A DNA stretch of 49,882 nucleotides, from the IMG/VR virus record IMGVR_UViG_3300031787_005522, positions 1-49,882 of that record; one strand, written 5' to 3'. Source of the DNA: a virus. The translations under genes and the position numbers were made by a program. Positions within the stretch are counted from its first letter, which is position 1. Each line of letters starts with the position of its first letter. The notes beneath the pieces were generated by a model. It was not told the DNA's origin. It ran no database searches and saw only the letters and a program-made list of their open reading frames with translations. Shown here one piece after another: positions 8,336 to 15,590 of the stretch.

Positions 8336-8732
8336 TTAGTTCAACCTCGTCTAGTTTTTTGTCAGGGTAAAGTTTCATTAAAAATTGTACAGTCTTCGAA
8401 CTGGAATCTGCTTTTCTATCTAGTTTAATCCATGGATGAAATTCTTTTTTTCCTGTATTGCCCGAAATGCATAGTAATTGCCATTGCAGTTTTGGATGAT
8501 TTGCTCCCAGCACTGCCCAGTTCTTATTGTAATATTCATTAACTTTAAAGACTGCTAGTTCTTGTTTGTCTCTACTACCTTTAACACTACTAACATATCT
8601 ATTGAGATTCCAAAGGTCGCCTTTGATATCTTTTTGTCCGTTTTCGTCAGAGGCATCCCACAACTCTTTGATGCCCAAGTCAATTGCTGGCATCATGTCG
8701 TCGAAGAGATCTATGTATTTGTTTTTTCCCAT
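8262..8732 (-). CDS. Conserved phage protein, unknown function (156 aa)
   Basis: This 156-aa soluble protein begins at an ATG with a GGAGG ribosome-binding site about 10 nt upstream, inside the end of kdsB (22-nt overlap). It contains KGDLWNLNRYVSSVKG, LQWQLLCISG and a FHPWIKLDRK block, and ends with a helical segment (KEEIKQLAKEHGYEKIDI). The size and position next to the zinc-finger and DnaE-like genes suggest DNA metabolism, but I cannot name a family. It is not recognisably gp62 or gp59. Confidence 0.75.
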   Translation of the reverse strand: MGKNKYIDLFDDMMPAIDLGIKELWDASDENGQKDIKGDLWNLNRYVSSVKGSRDKQELAVFKVNEYYNKNWAVLGANHPKLQWQLLCISGNTGKKEFHPWIKLDRKADSSSKTVQFLMKLYPDKKLDEVELIARISTKEEIKQLAKEHGYEKIDI

Positions 8733-9385
8733 AATTTCAAGTCCTCCGGTGTGTTAATCTCAATTCCATCAAATTCAACTTCAACAACACCAATTTTGAT
8801 ACCGTTTTGAATCCAGCGCAATTGCTCAAGTTTCTCAGTGTCTTCTTCTACAAACTTTTTACTTACATTATAGTATGACTTAGCAATTCTATTATAACCG
8901 TAAATTCCTAAATGTCTATCACCATATGACAACGGTGCTCTTAAAAACCAATGGGCTCTGCTTCTGTTGTGAATCATTTTAACAACGTTTGGATTTTGAC
9001 GATCGTTAACATCCATAGTAGAATATGCTGTTGCAACATCCGAAAATGTTTTTAGTTCTATGTCAATTTTCATTAACATTTCAGCAGTAACATCGGGCAT
9101 GTCGCCCTGTACGTTAATGTATCGATCATATTGCAATACTTCGTCAATAACTTCCATACAACGACTAGTACCGTTTTCGTGATCAGTACTGGTCATTATT
9201 ACTCGCTTTTTTGGAAGAATGTCGGCAATTTCTTGGCTATCAGTAAGCACGTAGGTTTCATATCCAAAGTTCCAACATTTATTAAACACGTGATGAATCA
9301 ATGGTTGGCCATTAAGATTGGCCAACATTTTTTTTGGAAACCTAGTACTGGCTAATCTAGCCGGAATTAAAACTGCTGTGGTCAT
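8711..9385 (-). CDS. kdsB: CMP-KDO synthetase (3-deoxy-manno-octulosonate cytidylyltransferase)
   Basis: KdsB activates KDO with CTP to give CMP-KDO, the donor for lipopolysaccharide core or capsule synthesis. The 224-aa protein has the family's N-terminal IPARLASTRFPKK (residues 7-19), ENGTSRC (70-76) and the metal-binding NVQGD (91-95), and is slightly shorter than bacterial KdsB (about 250 aa). It is the last gene of a kdsA-pal-like-kdsB set joined by ATGA overlaps. Phage copies would raise or redirect CMP-KDO supply in a Gram-negative host. A related cytidylyltransferase for another octulosonate is the main alternative. Confidence 0.9.
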   Translation of the reverse strand: MTTAVLIPARLASTRFPKKMLANLNGQPLIHHVFNKCWNFGYETYVLTDSQEIADILPKKRVIMTSTDHENGTSRCMEVIDEVLQYDRYINVQGDMPDVTAEMLMKIDIELKTFSDVATAYSTMDVNDRQNPNVVKMIHNRSRAHWFLRAPLSYGDRHLGIYGYNRIAKSYYNVSKKFVEEDTEKLEQLRWIQNGIKIGVVEVEFDGIEINTPEDLKLWEKTNT

Positions 9386-9948
9386 TTATATAACACAAAT
9401 ACGCCACGGCGATTCTGTGACCATGCAACTTCATTTGAACCTAGTACCGCCGGCCGTTCTTTTCCAAAACTAACTGTTTGGATCCTATTAGCATCAATAC
9501 CTTTAGCAACAAGACTATCTTTGAGTGCCGATGCACGTTTTTCTCCTAGGTACAAGTTATATTCTCTTGTTCCGCGCTCATCTGCATGACCTTCGATAGT
9601 CACAGTATATGCAGGGTAATCCTTCATAAACTTTGCTACTTCGTCAATAAGTGTATTACTTTCAGTAGTAGCAATATATCCATCATAATTGAAGAATGCA
9701 CGAGAATGCCCAATGTCATCTCTGCGTGTCATTTCATCAATAACCGACTGTAGTTCAACCATTTGTTTTTCTAAAACTTCAATCTGTGTTTGAAGTTCTG
9801 ACTTGTGGCCAGTAATGGAATTGTTTAGTTGTGTTACAGCATCGGTGATTTGATCGTTAACATAAGTCTTAATATCTTCTGGTGGTGCAGTTTGTGCAAT
9901 TGCTGCGGTGCCTACAAGCATAGCAGCGACAAGTGTAAGTTTTTTCAT
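9382..9948 (-). CDS. Secreted Pal/OmpA-like peptidoglycan-binding protein
   Basis: The 188-aa protein has an N-terminal signal peptide (MKKLTLVAAMLVGTAAIAQ) that ends in a type I AxA site; there is no lipobox cysteine, so it should be soluble in the periplasm and not a lipoprotein. Residues ~25-75 form a probable coiled coil. Residues ~85-188 are an OmpA-C domain with the diaminopimelate-binding pattern IEGHADERGTREYN (118-131) and the LGEKRASALKDSL helix typical of Pal. It overlaps both kdsA and kdsB by ATGA, so expression is coupled to KDO synthesis. A phage might use it to occupy peptidoglycan or perturb the Tol-Pal system. That role is inference. Confidence 0.88.
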   Translation of the reverse strand: MKKLTLVAAMLVGTAAIAQTAPPEDIKTYVNDQITDAVTQLNNSITGHKSELQTQIEVLEKQMVELQSVIDEMTRRDDIGHSRAFFNYDGYIATTESNTLIDEVAKFMKDYPAYTVTIEGHADERGTREYNLYLGEKRASALKDSLVAKGIDANRIQTVSFGKERPAVLGSNEVAWSQNRRGVFVLYK

Positions 9949-10730
9949 TGTGTTCTCCTGTTGTAATTAAAGTCGTAAATTTCTTTTACTATTTTATCAA
10001 AGTCGTTTAGTTTTATCATGTTTGGACCATCGCTGGGTGCATTGTCAGGATCAGGGTGTACTTCTAAGAAGAAGTTACTAACACCCATAGCACTGGCTGC
10101 ACGACACAGAGGCTGTACATAAGCACGATTCCCACCACTGGAGTTTCCTTGGCCGCCGGGTTTTTGAACAGCGTGTGTCGCATCGAATATCAACGGTACG
10201 TTATAATTATCAAGTATATACTGCATCCCAGTAAAGTCAACCACTAAAGTATTATATCCGAAGCTAGTTCCTCGTTCTGTTATCCAAACTTCTTTTGCAG
10301 GTTCAGTCTTACTTAAAATTCCTGCCACATCCCAAGGTGCAAGAAACTGTCCTTTTTTAATATTAACAATTTTTTTACTCTTACATGCTGCATGAATTAA
10401 ATCAGTTTGTCTACATAAAAAAGCAGGTATTTGTAGTACGTCAACTGCATCGTCATACCCCTCGGTGATCATCATAATATTAGCAGGTGAATGAACATCT
10501 GTCAATGTTTTCAAGTTGGATATGCGAGATTTTAATTCTTCAAAATCTCGCATAGTGGAATGTAAACCTTGTCCACGAATTCCGTTGATGTGTGTTCTAT
10601 TTGCTTTATCAAAACTGGCTTTGAAAATATATTCAATACCGTAGTCATCGCAAACTGCTTTACAATGTTGTGCAATTTCTAAACTTTGAGCGTATGATTC
10701 GTGTTGGCATGGGCCGGCAATTATTTTCAT
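9945..10730 (-). CDS. kdsA: KDO-8-phosphate synthase
   Basis: KdsA condenses phosphoenolpyruvate with arabinose-5-phosphate to KDO-8-phosphate. The 261-aa protein has the family signatures AGPCQHES (residues 5-12), FKASFDKANR (36-45), TDVHSP, a PAFLCRQTDL block and VFDATHAVQKPGG-type DATHAVQKPGGQ. The last part, EVHPDPDNAPSDGPNM, matches the C-terminal EVHPDP metal and PEP site. Bacterial KdsA is about 280 aa, so the core is complete. The phage carries no visible KdsC phosphatase or KdsD isomerase here, so the host must supply those steps. Confidence 0.93.
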   Translation of the reverse strand: MKIIAGPCQHESYAQSLEIAQHCKAVCDDYGIEYIFKASFDKANRTHINGIRGQGLHSTMRDFEELKSRISNLKTLTDVHSPANIMMITEGYDDAVDVLQIPAFLCRQTDLIHAACKSKKIVNIKKGQFLAPWDVAGILSKTEPAKEVWITERGTSFGYNTLVVDFTGMQYILDNYNVPLIFDATHAVQKPGGQGNSSGGNRAYVQPLCRAASAMGVSNFFLEVHPDPDNAPSDGPNMIKLNDFDKIVKEIYDFNYNRRTQ

Positions 10731-10731
10731 A

Positions 10732-10989
10732 TTATTTACTTTCTCTACAAATGTAGTAAATCATTTTTAATTTGTCAAGTTCGTTTTTAAGTGTCTGATG
10801 TTTTTTTGCTAGTTGTATCATCTCTTGCCATTCAGAAAATGAAAATATATTTTCCATTGCAAGCGAGTCTGCTGTACCACCTATTACCCATCTTGGTATT
10901 GTATTGTGCGGCGGATCTCTGTATCTAGCATATACTGTACCGTTTACTCGTTCGTAAATAAGTGCTGCACCCGGAATTAATTTTGTCAT
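10732..10989 (-). CDS. Small conserved protein, unknown (85 aa)
   Basis: This 85-aa protein is within the sugar operon; its ATG overlaps the end of the dehydrogenase gene by 4 nt and it ends 1 nt before kdsA begins. It contains a RYRDPPHNTIPRWVIGG segment and a C-terminal coiled-coil-like stretch (AKKHQTLKNELDKLKMI). No signal peptide is seen. The function is unknown; the overlap pattern supports it as a real gene. Confidence 0.7.
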   Translation of the reverse strand: MTKLIPGAALIYERVNGTVYARYRDPPHNTIPRWVIGGTADSLAMENIFSFSEWQEMIQLAKKHQTLKNELDKLKMIYYICRESK

Positions 10990-11780
10990 TTTCGCATACC
11001 ATTAAACACAGTTGTTTTAACTTTTTCGTTATCTTGGTCGATACTGTTAATCAAGTTAAAATTTAAATTATGATCGTTGAGTATTGATATTAATGCTTTG
11101 ACGTCTTTTGGCAAACACATTCCACCGTAACCTCTAAGATTATTATTTACATCTAGATATAAGTCGTTTGATTTTCCAGTAAGTATATAGGAATTTTTAA
11201 CCAAACTATAATCGCAATTAAATTTTTCACAAACTTCGTACATGATATTTGCAAATGTAATTCTAAGTGCTGCATATACATTGTTAAAGTATTTTAAAAT
11301 CTCTGCTTCTGTTGGTGTTAGTTGTTTAGAATTTTTTGGTAAATGTCCGTGAGCAGAAATAATCTTTTGATAAACATAAACGTCATTTGTTCCAACAGCC
11401 AACAGTTGATGATTATTAATAAAGTCGTCTGCTGCACAACGTTCTCTTAAAAATTCTGGAACAAAGCAAATTATTAAATTTGGATATTTTTCAATTACTT
11501 TTTCAGTAAATCCAGGAGTTACAGTACTTCTTATTGCAATAATACCGCTGTATTCTTTTTTATTCAATTCGAAAATAACTTCTTCAACAATCGATGTATT
11601 GCATTTGTTAGAATCGTCTGTGGGAGTTGGAACACATAAAAATATAATCTCAGTATCTAGTACGTTATTGAGAGTTGTATCAAATTTAATGTCATGGCTC
11701 TTAACCTGATGACCCAATAGTGTAAATCCTGCGGCATTTGCACTGCCTACAATACCCATACCAACTATTCCAATTTTCAT
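10986..11780 (-). CDS. UDP-sugar dehydrogenase, short form lacking the C-terminal domain
   Basis: The enzyme belongs to the UDP-glucose/GDP-mannose dehydrogenase family, which oxidises the C6 hydroxyl of a nucleotide sugar to a carboxylate. The NAD site GMGIVGSANA is at residues 7-16, FVPEFLRE is at 106-113, and the central helical region leads to the catalytic-cysteine motif GYGGMCLPKD (Cys222). Family members are usually 390-430 aa; this one ends at residue 264, just after the catalytic domain, so the C-terminal UDP-binding Rossmann domain is missing. The frame ends naturally at a stop that overlaps the next gene, so this looks like an evolved short form and not a random break. Confidence 0.87.
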   Translation of the reverse strand: MKIGIVGMGIVGSANAAGFTLLGHQVKSHDIKFDTTLNNVLDTEIIFLCVPTPTDDSNKCNTSIVEEVIFELNKKEYSGIIAIRSTVTPGFTEKVIEKYPNLIICFVPEFLRERCAADDFINNHQLLAVGTNDVYVYQKIISAHGHLPKNSKQLTPTEAEILKYFNNVYAALRITFANIMYEVCEKFNCDYSLVKNSYILTGKSNDLYLDVNNNLRGYGGMCLPKDVKALISILNDHNLNFNLINSIDQDNEKVKTTVFNGMRK

Positions 11781-12628
11781 AATAAACTTTCTATTGTTTT
11801 TTTTAACCCATTATACAGTGTTGTATACTTTGTAAATCCTGTTAACTTTTGAACCAGTGCAGTGTCCGGACAACGTCTTGTTACACTGCCTTTTGGCGAA
11901 GGATGCACAGTTAACAAATTAGGATCAACACCCATGATTTCCATGATAATTTTTGCAACAGTACTTATTTCAATTTCATCCTGGTGTCCTACGTTGACAA
12001 TACGATTGCTATGATTTAAAATCAATTGATGAGTCATTTCAATTGCGTCGTCGATATAGCAAAAACTTCTAGTATCATTACCGTTGATATAATACTCTTG
12101 TTTTTTTACACGCTGGACAAATTCTGATACAAAATGATCTTTTTGACCAGGTCCGTAGATATTGAAGTAACGAATAACCAACCAAGGCATGCCGGAGTTA
12201 ATAACAAGATTTTCTCCTAGTGCTTTTGGGATACTGTAACTCCATCTTGGATTTTCGATGTCCTGAAATAATATAGGAACACGCTCGTCAGTGGGTACAG
12301 GATAAATCCCCGTGTCTACTGCACCATTAAAAATTTCGCAGGTGCTGGCAAACACAAATTTAGTGTTGGTATTCCTGTACCGGTCAACAAGATTAAATGT
12401 TGGCAATGTATTATTAAATGCAACTTCTACGGGCTGTTCATAAAACAGTTTGGTTCCGTTAGTTGCTGCCAGATGTACAACTACGTCAACATCTGGCAAA
12501 GTCTGCACAAAGTTGCAATCTTTTAAATCTTGATGACTTTGAAGATCGCAGCCTATTGCATCAGGGTATACTCTATTATAATAATAACTTCCGATGAAAC
12601 CTTGGTGACCGGTAACAAGATATTTCAT
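11777..12628 (-). CDS. NAD-dependent epimerase/dehydratase (UDP-glucuronate decarboxylase-like SDR)
   Basis: The 283-aa extended SDR has the NAD-binding TGHQGFIG (residues 6-13), a FASTCEIF active-site serine/threonine region near 93-100, and the catalytic Tyr131xxxLys135 (YSIPK). The late motif GSVTRRCPDT resembles the RxPD element of UDP-xylose synthase and related enzymes. Its stop overlaps the dehydrogenase ATG (ATGA). The pair could convert UDP-glucose to UDP-glucuronate and then to UDP-xylose or an epimer. The exact product cannot be read from sequence. Confidence 0.85.
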   Translation of the reverse strand: MKYLVTGHQGFIGSYYYNRVYPDAIGCDLQSHQDLKDCNFVQTLPDVDVVVHLAATNGTKLFYEQPVEVAFNNTLPTFNLVDRYRNTNTKFVFASTCEIFNGAVDTGIYPVPTDERVPILFQDIENPRWSYSIPKALGENLVINSGMPWLVIRYFNIYGPGQKDHFVSEFVQRVKKQEYYINGNDTRSFCYIDDAIEMTHQLILNHSNRIVNVGHQDEIEISTVAKIIMEIMGVDPNLLTVHPSPKGSVTRRCPDTALVQKLTGFTKYTTLYNGLKKTIESLL

Positions 12629-12629
12629 G

Positions 12630-13253
12630 TTAACCTATAGTGGTTACGTTTAGTTTTTTCTTTAGGTAGTTTAAGAAGAGACCATACAACGGTAGGAACA
12701 CTAAGAATCCAATTGCAATTTTAATACCCACTTGTGAGTGTGCAACTGAAACCCAGTTTTCAGACATAAATGCATCTGCTGAACCATGGAAGGCTACTGA
12801 GAAGAATGTGTATGTATCAATGATGGTTGCTGCAACAGTTGATATTGCAGGAGCAGCCCACCAATTGTCAGTCCAACGTTCTCTAATGTGTTGGAACACA
12901 TAAACGTCAAGTAGTGTACCAACTGCATAAGCAGTAGCACTGGCAAAGCCGATACGTAGTGCAACACTTTCAGGAGCACCACTTGCTAACACAACTGCGA
13001 TAGAAGCGATAATCGCAAATGGGTAAGCAAACGCAATAGTTGCTCTTGCTGTTTCTTTTCCTAGTAGTCTAACAGTCAAGTCTGTTGCAAGAACTACTAG
13101 AGGGAATGTAAGTGCCGACCAACTAATAACAAAGCCTGCTAGTGTAAATGTGCTACTAACAATTGCGTTCGAAATTGTAATAATAGCAACATGTAATAGT
13201 ACTAATTTAATTAACATTGACCTATCAATGTTTTGTAATAATCCAAACATCAT
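12630..13253 (-). CDS. yhhQ: Queuosine-precursor-type transporter (YhhQ/VUT family)
   Basis: The 207-aa integral membrane protein has about six hydrophobic segments. The family signature TFPLVVLATDLTVRLLGKE lies at residues 49-67. In bacteria YhhQ imports preQ0 or preQ1, precursors of queuosine in tRNA and of deazaguanine DNA modifications. The start ATG has an AAGGA ribosome-binding site. It lies between the SDR gene and a cupin in a minus-strand run. It could feed tRNA or phage-DNA deazaguanine modification; I see no tgt or dpdA gene in this window, so the recipient pathway is unknown. Confidence 0.85.
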   Translation of the reverse strand: MMFGLLQNIDRSMLIKLVLLHVAIITISNAIVSSTFTLAGFVISWSALTFPLVVLATDLTVRLLGKETARATIAFAYPFAIIASIAVVLASGAPESVALRIGFASATAYAVGTLLDVYVFQHIRERWTDNWWAAPAISTVAATIIDTYTFFSVAFHGSADAFMSENWVSVAHSQVGIKIAIGFLVFLPLYGLFLNYLKKKLNVTTIG

Positions 13254-13260
13254 GTTTCCT

Positions 13261-13617
13261 TTATATTTTGGTGCCTATTGTACGACGAACAATGTCATCG
13301 TGGTTAAACTCGGCCCAATATAGTTCAAAGGCGACACCGTCTTCTAAACCTTCAAACTGATGTATCTTGCCGGGCTTGACTTGCGTAAAGTCTCCGGCGC
13401 CGAGTATAGTCTCATCAACTAGACCTTGCTGGTCTGCGTCTTGCCAAACACGGATTAGCATTTTGCCTGATTCAACAAAGAATCCGTTCCATTTAAATCT
13501 GTGTTCGTGTTCGCTGCATTTGTATCCTGCTCGAAATTCTATACGGTGAAATTCCAGTACACCGTTGGCGTGGATAAGTTCGGTATTACCCCAAATCTTT
13601 CCTGCTTTAATTCCCAT
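13261..13617 (-). CDS. Cupin-domain protein
   Basis: The 118-aa protein is a single cupin barrel. The metal-binding pattern is CSEHEHRFKW (His37 and His39) with Glu49 downstream, and the second conserved segment is VKPGKIHQFEGLEDG. Small cupins of this type act as sugar-nucleotide isomerases or epimerases or as binding modules. Its ATG overlaps the preceding stop (TAATG) and it lies beside sugar genes, so a role in nucleotide-sugar chemistry is plausible. The substrate is unknown. Confidence 0.8.
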   Translation of the reverse strand: MGIKAGKIWGNTELIHANGVLEFHRIEFRAGYKCSEHEHRFKWNGFFVESGKMLIRVWQDADQQGLVDETILGAGDFTQVKPGKIHQFEGLEDGVAFELYWAEFNHDDIVRRTIGTKI

Positions 13618-14123
13618 TATAGTAATCTCCCAAAATCAATAATTTCGCTCTGTCTGTTGATGTCTTTTACAAAAAATGCACACAACGGATTGTCACCGTT
13701 GGTAATAGGTATACTTAACAGTTGTCCGTTACGCATTTTTGGAAAATACCATTTTACATCATTGTAAAAATTAAGTATTTCTATTCTACCAAACTGTGGA
13801 TAACTTCCGGTTAGTGGGTTAAAAAGAAATGCTTCAAACCCTCTATCATTTAAACTCGTTAAGGGTAATACTTCTAAATCTGATCCTGCGTCACTGCATC
13901 CTACAGCAATACACCAGTCTAGAGGCATGGTAATTTCGTGACCGTTAATTTCTAATACTATTGCAGGACTGTTAAAACTTTCTAGAAAAATTAGTGGGTT
14001 AAAAAAGAAATCCGGATCCAAAGGATTACTGTTATCTAATACTGCAAATCTTACTGTTTCTTCTACGGATTCGGGTAAACGATTTAGTGAAAATGTTTTG
14101 TTCTCAAGTGTTAAAATTCTCAT
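13617..14123 (-). CDS. Conserved phage protein near uvsW, unknown function
   Basis: The 168-aa soluble protein has a distinctive central region: PLDWCIAVGCSD, then LEVLPLTSLNDRGFEAF, LFNPLTGSYPQF and VKWYFPKMRNGQLL. This looks like a compact beta-rich domain. It sits 9 bp downstream of uvsW and overlaps the cupin start by one base. I believe similar proteins occur beside uvsW in other marine T4-like phages, but I cannot name a function. Confidence 0.75.
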   Translation of the reverse strand: MRILTLENKTFSLNRLPESVEETVRFAVLDNSNPLDPDFFFNPLIFLESFNSPAIVLEINGHEITMPLDWCIAVGCSDAGSDLEVLPLTSLNDRGFEAFLFNPLTGSYPQFGRIEILNFYNDVKWYFPKMRNGQLLSIPITNGDNPLCAFFVKDINRQSEIIDFGRLL

Positions 14124-14132
14124 TTTTAGTTA

Positions 14133-15590
14133 TTAATTCCAATCAATCTTTTCGAGAGTAAACGGGTATTGAGCTTCTGCGTAATACTTTTTACGTTGAG
14201 CCAGATGCCGCTTCGCAAACTTACAAGTACTTGTAAGATCCCATATCTGTACGAAGTCTTTATCTTTTGCCTTTCTAACGCCTCTGCCTATTGATTGAAT
14301 AACACGTACAAAACTTTTGCCCGGCTCAAACAGTACAAGATTAAATATGCGTGGTATGTTAATACCAACTGCTGCCACGCCATAGGTAGCAATAATAACC
14401 ATGTTGGTAGCGTCTTGTACTTCGTTGTATGTTTCTTTACGGTCTTTGGTTTTTACTGCACCGTTGATAAACACAGAGCCAGGAATAAGTTTTTGTAACT
14501 CTACGCCTGCTGTAATTCTGTCTACTAAAATAAGTGTGTTGCCTGAATCTTTAATTTTTAATAAAAGTTTGCTGATGTAATCTAAACGTTTTTCGTCTGT
14601 TACAAGATACTTTAATTCTGCCTGATAATCTCTAAATTCTTTGGTGTCAATCAACTGACATATGTTAACATGACATGCAGACAAGATACCCTTGTCTTGT
14701 AATTCTTTTGCAGTCACAGATCCTATTACTGGACCAAGACTTGCTAGTATACTTTGGAATTCATAATCCTCTTTTGGAATAGTTCCAGTCACTCCCCAAC
14801 GTATCGGGCAGTTGTTCAAGTTCTGTGTTAGTATTGCTTTTAATACTTCTGCTTTTGCTTGGTGTACTTCGTCAACAATAACTGCACTTACACCATCTAA
14901 AAACTCGTCCAATCCAAATGTGCTTTCGCCATTCTTATGACGTTTTTCGAGAATGTTAAGACTTTGCCATGTGCATATAGTGTGTGTCTTGCCAAAGTCT
15001 TTTCTGTCACCGTAATATACACCAACATCTAGTCTACAATTTTTGTAGTCATCTTCGGTTTGTTCTACTAGACTTTTGTTAGGAACAATTATCAGTGTAC
15101 GTCCGTATGGTTCACAAACTTTTGATAATGTTGCTGTGGTAATTGTTTTACCAGCACCAGTTGACACTTCTTGTAAACTTTGTGGATTCTCCAAGAACCG
15201 ATTGATAACTTCTACTTGGTCATCTCTTAGCCTAACAGGTTCGCCTTCAAATCTGTGTCCTTTTGGCCAACATACGTCTCCCCAAAATTCTTCAGTCACT
15301 GGTGTAAAATTTATATTGATTGGATTTCGACGATCTTCAATTTCAGAAATTGAAATACCATTTTGTTCAAGTATTGGCAGCAACACATCTAAATGATTTA
15401 GATAGCCCGATCCTCCAATACCAAAAAAGCCAACCTTACCGTCCCATCTGCCTAGTTTAAACTGAGGCATATGGCGTGCATACGGGACATCAAATTTTAA
15501 TGTGTTAGAAAGTTTGCGTCGAACATCAACGTCGAGTCCTTCAAACTTAATATTAACTTCGTCTTCAATAATTAACTTAGTAGTGCCCAT
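14133..15590 (-). CDS. uvsW: UvsW recombination DNA-RNA helicase
   Basis: The 485-aa protein is close to T4 UvsW (503 aa), an SF2 helicase that unwinds branched DNA and R-loops and helps switch T4 from origin-dependent to recombination-dependent replication. An N-terminal substrate-binding domain (residues ~1-110) is followed by LRDDQVEVI (Q-motif-like), Walker A STGAGKT (143-149), the DEAH-type VDEVH (239-243), VTGTIP motif III and QSIGRGVRK motif VI. It overlaps the end of the upstream unknown gene by 14 nt. The identification is secure. Confidence 0.94.
   Translation of the reverse strand: MGTTKLIIEDEVNIKFEGLDVDVRRKLSNTLKFDVPYARHMPQFKLGRWDGKVGFFGIGGSGYLNHLDVLLPILEQNGISISEIEDRRNPININFTPVTEEFWGDVCWPKGHRFEGEPVRLRDDQVEVINRFLENPQSLQEVSTGAGKTITTATLSKVCEPYGRTLIIVPNKSLVEQTEDDYKNCRLDVGVYYGDRKDFGKTHTICTWQSLNILEKRHKNGESTFGLDEFLDGVSAVIVDEVHQAKAEVLKAILTQNLNNCPIRWGVTGTIPKEDYEFQSILASLGPVIGSVTAKELQDKGILSACHVNICQLIDTKEFRDYQAELKYLVTDEKRLDYISKLLLKIKDSGNTLILVDRITAGVELQKLIPGSVFINGAVKTKDRKETYNEVQDATNMVIIATYGVAAVGINIPRIFNLVLFEPGKSFVRVIQSIGRGVRKAKDKDFVQIWDLTSTCKFAKRHLAQRKKYYAEAQYPFTLEKIDWN

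Noticed and set aside
8262-8732. Assignment as clamp-loader subunit gp62 or helicase loader gp59
   Set aside because: Length and motifs do not match what I know of either protein; left as unknown.
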